This document shows, one piece after another, positions 13,195 through 17,768 of a stretch of 17,768 nt of DNA. Below the pieces are notes generated by a model, which worked only from the letters and a program-made list of their open reading frames with translations, had not been told where the DNA came from and searched no databases. A program made the position numbers and the translations under genes. Origin of the DNA: Anaerolineae bacterium (GTDB taxonomy: Bacteria > Chloroflexota > Anaerolineae > J102); assembly GCA_026985975.1 (NCBI GenBank), contig JALSPL010000082.1:1-17768 (forward strand), written 5' to 3'. The first letter of the stretch is position 1. The number at the start of each line of letters is the position of its first letter.

Positions 13195-14397
13195 CTATTG
13201 AACGGGAATTCGGCTTTGCATGTAATCGGTGATAGGTGTCCATACGCCGCCCTGCACCTGATGCACCTTGGCTTTATCGTTGCCGCGATGATCGGTGGGG
13301 CTGAAGCTGATGGGAGCGGTGACGTCGCCCGTGCTGAAGTCTTTGATGCCTTCCAGACTGGCCTTGATATTTTCGCCGGTCAGGTCTTTCTTGGCGGCCA
13401 GGGTCTGCTTGATGCCCTCGACCATGGTGGCGGCGGTCCACCAGCCCTGTACGTAGTGCAGCCCCTCATCATCCAGGCTCTTGCCCTTGGATTTCAGATA
13501 TGCGGCGGGATCCTTGGCGCCCGGCACGGAGAAATCGGAGGTGAAGGGCATCACGCCCAAAGCGCCTTCGGCCGCGCCCTCGGCCAGCTTGACGAACAGC
13601 TCGTCAGCGCACCAGTTCAGGCAGATGAACTGGGTCTGATCGGTCATGCCCAGACTCCTGGCGTTCTTCAGCAGCAACGCCGCCGGACTGGAGACGTTCT
13701 GGATGACCACGTAGTTGGCGCCGAAATCCTGGGCCTGAGTCAATTGCGGCGTCAGGTCGGTGGCGCCCTTGGGCATGGCGATGTCGGTGTAGGCGATGCC
13801 GTTGGCGTTGGCGAAGGCCTTGCCGTCGGGCACCGGGCTCTGGCCAAAGGGGCTATCATGGTGGAAGACCACAACTTTGGGGTCTACGCCCTTGGCTTTC
13901 GCATCTTGCAGCACCCATTGCAGGGCGATGACCATCTGATCGGAATAAGTGACGCCCGCCAGGAAGTTGTAGGGCGCCTCTTTGATGTTGGCCAGATTGA
14001 TGGAGTAAGAAGCGGACATGAAGGGGATCTTGTCTTTGGCGATCTTGCCGCGCAGCGCTTCGGTGTCGCCCGTGCCCCAGCCCAGGAAGGCCAGGACCTT
14101 GTCCTGGTTGACATATTGGGAATAAAGCTGCTCAGCCTGATCCACCTTGTAAGCGTAATCCTGGCCGATGAGTTCGATCTTGCGGCCATTGACGCCGCCG
14201 TTGGCGTTGAGCCAGTCGACATAGCCCTGCTCGCCGCGGCCATAGGGTGCGCCCACATCCGCGGTCGGGCCTGTCATGTCATAAATAGCGCCGATCTTGA
14301 TGGGGCCCTCTTTGCCGCCGCTGCTTCCGCCGCAGGCGACCAGCGCCAGCGCCAGAACCAGGACTAATCCAACGATGAGAAAATACTGCTTTTTCAC
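13195..14397 (-). CDS. livK: Branched-chain amino acid-type substrate-binding lipoprotein LivK
   Basis: A 400-residue type I periplasmic binding protein. The signal peptide ends in the lipobox LVAC with Cys22 as the lipidation site, followed by a GGSSGGKEG linker. The mature protein begins IKIGAIYDMTGPTADVGAPY, the typical start of the Leu/Ile/Val family, followed by a two-lobed Peripla_BP_6 domain. It captures substrate outside the membrane for LivH/LivM. The exact ligand (branched-chain amino acids, short-chain amides, aromatic or fatty acids) cannot be read from sequence; the acyl-CoA synthetase in the same cluster hints at organic acids. The start is GTG with AAGGAGG close upstream. A long antisense frame lies over it and is an artefact of codon bias. 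Confidence 0.93.
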   Translation of the reverse strand: MKKQYFLIVGLVLVLALALVACGGSSGGKEGPIKIGAIYDMTGPTADVGAPYGRGEQGYVDWLNANGGVNGRKIELIGQDYAYKVDQAEQLYSQYVNQDKVLAFLGWGTGDTEALRGKIAKDKIPFMSASYSINLANIKEAPYNFLAGVTYSDQMVIALQWVLQDAKAKGVDPKVVVFHHDSPFGQSPVPDGKAFANANGIAYTDIAMPKGATDLTPQLTQAQDFGANYVVIQNVSSPAALLLKNARSLGMTDQTQFICLNWCADELFVKLAEGAAEGALGVMPFTSDFSVPGAKDPAAYLKSKGKSLDDEGLHYVQGWWTAATMVEGIKQTLAAKKDLTGENIKASLEGIKDFSTGDVTAPISFSPTDHRGNDKAKVHQVQGGVWTPITDYMQSRIPVQ

Positions 14398-14420
14398 GAC
14401 CTCCTCCTTGTGAGAAAAAT

Positions 14421-14451
14421 GGGGTTGGGTTGGGGTGAATGTGGGAGTGGG
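14421..14451 (+). other. Potential G-quadruplex tract upstream of livK
   Basis: On the plus strand, G runs of 4, 3, 4, 3 and 3 are separated by 2, 2, 7 and 3 bases, satisfying the usual four-run quadruplex pattern. It lies in the 131-base spacer before livK on the template strand of that gene. A regulatory effect is speculative. Confidence 0.45.
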
Positions 14452-14528
14452 AGTGGAAAAGGAATGGATTTCTTCTTCGATCTACCGGAATCTGCTTCCG
14501 TCAGCGTTATCTCCGTTTCCGATTTTAT

Positions 14529-15203
14529 CTACGGCACAGTGTTAAAACCGCAAGTGCGGCGTTCGCGTACGTCCAGCACCTCGATATCCACTTCGGCCAG
14601 GGCCTGGCGCACTGCCGCTGCGTCAGCGCCTTCTTCTTTCACCAGCACCTTTTTGTGCACGCCATCCGCATCATTTTCGGTGGCGATGGCGATGATGCCG
14701 CCGCCATTTTCATTGATGATGTTGGCCAGGGTGGCCAGAATGCCTTTATGGCGCTCCACCCGCAGCACAAAACGCAGGCCCGGCACGTCGCCGCCGCTGA
14801 GCATATCCACAAACGCGCGGAAGAAATCGGTCTCGGTGATGATGCCCACCAGATCGCCATCCTTCATCACTGGCAGCGCCCCGATCTTTCGTTCCAGCAG
14901 CAACCGGGCGGCTTCTTCCAATGGACAATCGGGCGCCGTCACCAACACCGGCGAGGTCATAATTTCGCCGGCCTTCAATTTATCCAGCAGGGTGTTGATC
15001 TCCCACTTGCTGAGGGTGGTGGCGGGCGAGGGCATATTCTCCCGCACATCTCGATCTGATATGATACCCACCAGATTGCCGCTTTGATCCACCACTGGCA
15101 CGCGGCGGATTTTTTTATCGTGCATCAGCCGGGCGATGTCGGGCAGGGTCGCATCAACTGTGACGGTGATAGGATTGGTTGTCATTGCATCTTGAACAAA
15201 CAT
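14529..15203 (-). CDS. CBS-CBS-ACT domain regulatory protein (AcuB-like)
   Basis: A 224-residue soluble protein. Two CBS domains occupy about 1-62 (MFVQDAMTTNPITVTV; VGIISDRDVRE) and 78-137 (IMTSPVLVTAPDCPLEE; VGIITETDFFRAF), forming one Bateman module that usually binds adenosine nucleotides. An ACT-like domain follows (about 144-212: LRFVLRVERHKGILATLANI ...), a fold that commonly binds amino acids. The order CBS-CBS-ACT is that of AcuB-type proteins linked to acetoin or acetate metabolism in Bacillus, but the function here is unknown. It lies between livM and livK, so it may sense energy state and an amino acid to tune uptake or acyl-CoA metabolism. AGGAGG precedes the ATG by 6 bases. Confidence 0.88.
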   Translation of the reverse strand: MFVQDAMTTNPITVTVDATLPDIARLMHDKKIRRVPVVDQSGNLVGIISDRDVRENMPSPATTLSKWEINTLLDKLKAGEIMTSPVLVTAPDCPLEEAARLLLERKIGALPVMKDGDLVGIITETDFFRAFVDMLSGGDVPGLRFVLRVERHKGILATLANIINENGGGIIAIATENDADGVHKKVLVKEEGADAAAVRQALAEVDIEVLDVRERRTCGFNTVP

Positions 15204-15218
15204 AAGCGCCTCCTGGGG

Positions 15219-15256
15219 AGTGATCAGTAATCAGTGGTCAGTAATCAGTGTTCAGT
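15219..15256. repeat. Heptamer tandem repeat (AGTNNTC, 5.4 copies)
   Basis: Five consecutive units (AGTGATC, AGTAATC, AGTGGTC, AGTAATC, AGTGTTC) plus a final AGT occupy the spacer between livM and the CBS-ACT gene, ending about 15 bases upstream of its start codon. It is a low-complexity intergenic repeat. Confidence 0.8.
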
Positions 15257-15288
15257 TTCATTTGCGTCCTCTTTCTCCTCTTTTCATT

Positions 15289-15313
15289 CTTTGCGCCTTG
15301 GCGTCTCTGCGTG
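15289..15313. repeat. Degenerate octamer repeat (CTTTGCGCC type)
   Basis: CTTTGCGCC, TTGGCGTC and TCTGCGTG follow each other with 8-base periodicity just past the livM stop. The tract resembles the one at 8533-8557. Confidence 0.5.
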
Positions 15314-15316
15314 AGA

Positions 15317-16366
15317 TCAATAACTGAAAGGCCATAGCCGGAAGTAATCGCGCACGTTTTTCCACATCTTGGCGATGCCTTCCGGCTCCAGGATCAGGAA
15401 AAGGATGATGACCAGGCCAAAAACAGCCTGCTGAATGAAGGGAATCAGCACATCCATGGCCGGGATCACGCCCTTGAGCGATCGCCCGATGTTGTTCAGA
15501 ATCGCGGGCAGCAGCACCATGAAGATAGCGCCGTAAATGGAGCCGGACACTGAGCCCAGCCCGCCGATGATGATCACCGCCAGATAGAAGATGGAGGTCT
15601 CGATGGTGAAACGCTCCCAGGTGACAATTTGTCGCCAATGGGCGATGAGCGCGCCAGCCAGACCCACAAAAAACGAGGAGGTGGCAAAAGCCAGCACCTT
15701 GTACTTGAACAGATCGATGCCCATCACCTCCGCCGCGATGTCTTGATCCCGAATGGCGATGAAGGCCCGACCGATGCGGGTGCGAAACAGATTCACCGTC
15801 ACCATGGTCGTCAGCGCCGCAAAGCCCATGATGATCCAATAAAACTGGAACTCGGAGAAATAGTGCGACTCACCGCCGAACCACAGGATATTCTTGGCGT
15901 TCAGTGCGTCCACCCCGCCGGTGACTGCATCCCAGTGCGTAATCACCCACAGGATGATCTCCTGGGCCGCCAGGGTGGCGATGGCCAGATAAAGGCCCTT
16001 CAGCCGCAGGGAGGGAATGCCGAAGATGGCGCCGATGATGGCTGTGGAAATAGCGCCGGCCGGGATGGTGAGCCACATGGGCGCGCCCCAGTTGATGGAG
16101 AGCAGCGCCGCAGTGTAGGCTCCCACCGCCATGAATGCGCCCTGGCCCAGCGAAATCTGCCCGGTGAAGCCGGTGAGGATGTTCAGCCCCACCGCGCCCA
16201 CCACCACCACGCCGATGGTGTTCGCCAGATTCAGCAGATAATTATCCGCGAAAAAGGGAAAAACCAGCACCAGAGCGATGACCAACGCCAGTCGAATTTT
16301 CTCGATGGGCGTATGGCGCAGGGCCATATCCTTTTCGTAAGTCGAGTGAAATATGCCACTTTCCAT
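15317..16366 (-). CDS. livM: Branched-chain amino acid-type ABC transporter permease LivM
   Basis: A 349-residue permease with about ten hydrophobic segments. Family marks include NILTGFTGQISLGQGAFMAV, GLYLAIATLAAQEI, the coupling-loop segment GRAFIAIRDQDIAAEVMGID, and AVIIIGGLGSVSGSIYGAIF. Together with LivH it forms the membrane channel for substrate delivered by LivK. The start ATG follows an AGGA about 10 bases upstream; an in-frame internal Met (MALRHTP) is possible but less likely. It lies 89 bases downstream of livH and reads into the repeat-bearing spacer before the CBS-ACT gene. Confidence 0.94.
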   Translation of the reverse strand: MESGIFHSTYEKDMALRHTPIEKIRLALVIALVLVFPFFADNYLLNLANTIGVVVVGAVGLNILTGFTGQISLGQGAFMAVGAYTAALLSINWGAPMWLTIPAGAISTAIIGAIFGIPSLRLKGLYLAIATLAAQEIILWVITHWDAVTGGVDALNAKNILWFGGESHYFSEFQFYWIIMGFAALTTMVTVNLFRTRIGRAFIAIRDQDIAAEVMGIDLFKYKVLAFATSSFFVGLAGALIAHWRQIVTWERFTIETSIFYLAVIIIGGLGSVSGSIYGAIFMVLLPAILNNIGRSLKGVIPAMDVLIPFIQQAVFGLVIILFLILEPEGIAKMWKNVRDYFRLWPFSY

Positions 16367-16455
16367 AGACGTGATTCCTGAAATGATTCAGCGTAATGAA
16401 AACGTCAGCGAAGATGAGTCGCCGCCGGGATGAATGAAACCATGCGCTTCGCGCA

Positions 16456-17331
16456 TCACACCCGTTCGATGATCTCCTGACCGAAGAGACCGTAGGGGCG
16501 GATCATGAGGATGATGATGAGGACGACGTAGGAGATCACCTGGGCCAGACTGCCATCCCCCACATAGCCGCCGGCGTAAGCCTCCAGCAGGCCGATGATG
16601 GCTGCGCCGATGAGCGCCCCGGGGATGCTGTCCAGGCCGCCCAGGATGACCACCGGGAAGACGTGCAGGCCCACGCCCGAGAGATTGGGGCTTACTTCCA
16701 GCACATTGGCCACGATGACGCCCGCCACCGCCGCAGTCATGGCGGCGATGGACCAGGCCAGGGCGAAAATGCGCTGCACGCTGATGCCCATGCTCAGGGC
16801 CGCCTGCTGATCATCGGCCACCGCCCGCATGGCGATGCCTTCCTTGTTATAGCGGAAAAACAGGGTGAAGATGAGGAGGAAAGCCAGGGCGATGCCGATG
16901 GCCCACAGCTTGTCAGCGGTGACCACGGCATTGAAGATGTGGACTTCGGTCTTGGGGATGAAAGCGGGGAAAACCTGGGGATTGGTGCCCCAGATGCCAC
17001 CCACCATGGCCTTGAGCAGACTGGACAGCCCGATGGTCACCATGATCACCGAGATGATGGGTTCGCCGATGAGCGGCCGCAAGACCAGCCTTTCGATGAT
17101 CACGCCCAGGCCGGCGGCGACGATGATGGTGATGATGATGCCGATGCTCCAGTGCAGCCCCAACTGGCCCATGAAAAAATAGGCCAGATAAGCGCCGATG
17201 AGCAGAAACTCGCCCTGGGCGAAGTTGATGACATCGCTGGATTTGTAGATGAGCACAAAACCCACCGCCACCAGCGCATACACCGCGCCGCTGGTCAATC
17301 CGGTCAGAGTCAATTGCAGGAATTTGTCCAT
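16456..17331 (-). CDS. livH: Branched-chain amino acid-type ABC transporter permease LivH
   Basis: A 291-residue permease with about eight hydrophobic segments. It begins QLTLTGLTSGAVYALVAVGF and contains INFAQGEFLLIGAYLAYF, the coupling-loop stretch AMRAVADDQQAALSMGI, and VVILGGLDSIPGALIGAAII, all typical of LivH. It pairs with LivM. The ATG at 17331 lies 3 bases after the stop of the acyl-CoA synthetase gene, whose end may provide the ribosome site, so the two are tightly coupled. The spacer to livM (16367-16455) shows no further feature. Confidence 0.94.
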   Translation of the reverse strand: MDKFLQLTLTGLTSGAVYALVAVGFVLIYKSSDVINFAQGEFLLIGAYLAYFFMGQLGLHWSIGIIITIIVAAGLGVIIERLVLRPLIGEPIISVIMVTIGLSSLLKAMVGGIWGTNPQVFPAFIPKTEVHIFNAVVTADKLWAIGIALAFLLIFTLFFRYNKEGIAMRAVADDQQAALSMGISVQRIFALAWSIAAMTAAVAGVIVANVLEVSPNLSGVGLHVFPVVILGGLDSIPGALIGAAIIGLLEAYAGGYVGDGSLAQVISYVVLIIILMIRPYGLFGQEIIERV

Positions 17332-17334
17332 AGA

Positions 17335-17768
17335 TTACAACTCCTCGATCTTCAGGCGTGTCTTGATCACAGCCGTGCGGCCATCCTGATAGGTGATAGT
17401 CGTTTCCACATCCAGATGGTCACTCTCGCCGTAAAGAGCGGCAATGATGTCTTTGTAACGTTCGGCCACGAAACGGCGGCGGACCTTGAGGGTGCGGGTC
17501 AGCTCGGCGTCATCCGCGTCCAGCTCTTTGTGCAGCAACAGAAAGCGGCGGATGCGGGCCGATTGCGGCAGATCGGCGTTGGACTGCACCACATGTTTGC
17601 GCACCAGCGCGTACACCTCGGGCTTCTGCGCCAGATCGGTGTAGGTGGTGTACGCCAACTGATTTTTCTCCGCCCATTTGCCCACATTGCCCATATCGAT
17701 ATTGACCATGGCCGTGATGAAAGGCAAATCGGCCCCGCCAAAGACCACCGCCTCCTTGATGTAGGGGC
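17335..17768 (-). CDS. AMP-forming long-chain acyl-CoA synthetase, C-terminal part (cut by window edge)
   Basis: The visible 144 residues are the small C-terminal domain of an ANL-superfamily adenylate-forming enzyme of the FadD15/long-chain fatty acid CoA ligase type. AYIKEAVVFGGADLPFITAMV is the start-of-domain strand. ELTRTLKVRRRFVAERY near the end holds the Lys expected to be catalytic in the adenylation step, as in enzymes that charge fatty acids with CoA via an acyl-AMP. The gene runs off the right edge. It directly precedes livH with a 3-base gap. Acyl-CoA synthetases of this kind are often found within liv-type clusters, so the transported substrate may be an organic acid, or the enzyme may simply share regulation. 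Confidence 0.88.
   Translation of the reverse strand, partial: PYIKEAVVFGGADLPFITAMVNIDMGNVGKWAEKNQLAYTTYTDLAQKPEVYALVRKHVVQSNADLPQSARIRRFLLLHKELDADDAELTRTLKVRRRFVAERYKDIIAALYGESDHLDVETTITYQDGRTAVIKTRLKIEEL

Noticed and set aside
13133..13243. 37-residue N-terminal extension of LivF
   Set aside because: It would overlap the end of livK, cross the stable hairpin and precede the normal LivF start; no conserved motif.
13189..14367. 392-residue open frame on the plus strand
   Set aside because: It is exactly antisense to livK, has no recognisable domain, and arises from codon bias. livK has a signal peptide, lipobox and ribosome site.
15258..15839. 193-residue minus-strand frame within livM
   Set aside because: His/Gly-rich shifted-frame shadow of livM running out through the intergenic repeats.

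Overview
The window reads as an accessory-rich stretch of a moderately GC-rich bacterial chromosome, most likely a member of the Chloroflexota (Anaerolineae/Caldilineae/Ardenticatenia side). This is inferred from gene content and order, because no rRNA or other marker is present. The clues are a ba3-type oxidase with a tiny subunit IIa, lipoprotein cytochromes, a SulP-STAS-rhodanese fusion, a GAF/NarL-type two-component pair, and a branched-chain amino-acid (liv) ABC cluster led by a long-chain acyl-CoA synthetase. The spacers also carry degenerate intergenic repeats.

Region 1 (1-2815, minus strand): a SulP-family anion transporter with C-terminal STAS and rhodanese-like domains is followed by, and overlaps by an ATGA junction, a class II fructose-1,6-bisphosphatase (glpX) that runs off the left edge. 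A divergent promoter region (2700-2845) separates it from region 2.

Region 2 (2816-5556, plus strand): a membrane histidine kinase with two GAF-like regions and a Cys cluster overlaps by 4 bases a NarL/LuxR-type response regulator.

Region 3 (5646-11630, plus strand) is the respiratory core. It runs from an atypical receiver-like small protein with a TATAAT box placed for leaderless transcription, through a 51-residue ba3 oxidase subunit IIa (overlapping coxB by 8 bases), subunit II (CuA) and subunit I. After a 235-base spacer comes an 813-residue fusion of diheme cytochrome b, two [4Fe-4S] ferredoxin motifs, an MvhD-like iron-sulfur domain, a further membrane anchor and an extracytoplasmic cytochrome c. 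Last is a small lipoprotein cytochrome c related to the tail of that fusion, with its own near-consensus promoter and a good intrinsic terminator. I infer an electron path from quinol and/or cytoplasmic low-potential donors through the fusion to cytochrome c, then CuA and the ba3 oxidase. This fusion is the best candidate for an undescribed system here.

Region 4 (11631-12337): about 700 bases without a convincing gene, packed with inverted and direct repeats. It holds an 85-base element with 35-base inverted arms, two to three copies of a hairpin-bearing repeat with a compensatory base change, and a compound inverted repeat.

Region 5 (12338-17768, minus strand), in transcription order: the C-terminus of an AMP-forming long-chain acyl-CoA synthetase, livH, livM, a CBS-CBS-ACT (AcuB-like) regulatory protein, the substrate-binding lipoprotein livK, and livF. 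No livG is present in the window. Spacers hold a heptamer tandem repeat, a G-rich potential quadruplex, and a very stable UUCG-loop hairpin between livK and livF. No tRNA, rRNA, CRISPR array, transposase or integrase was seen.
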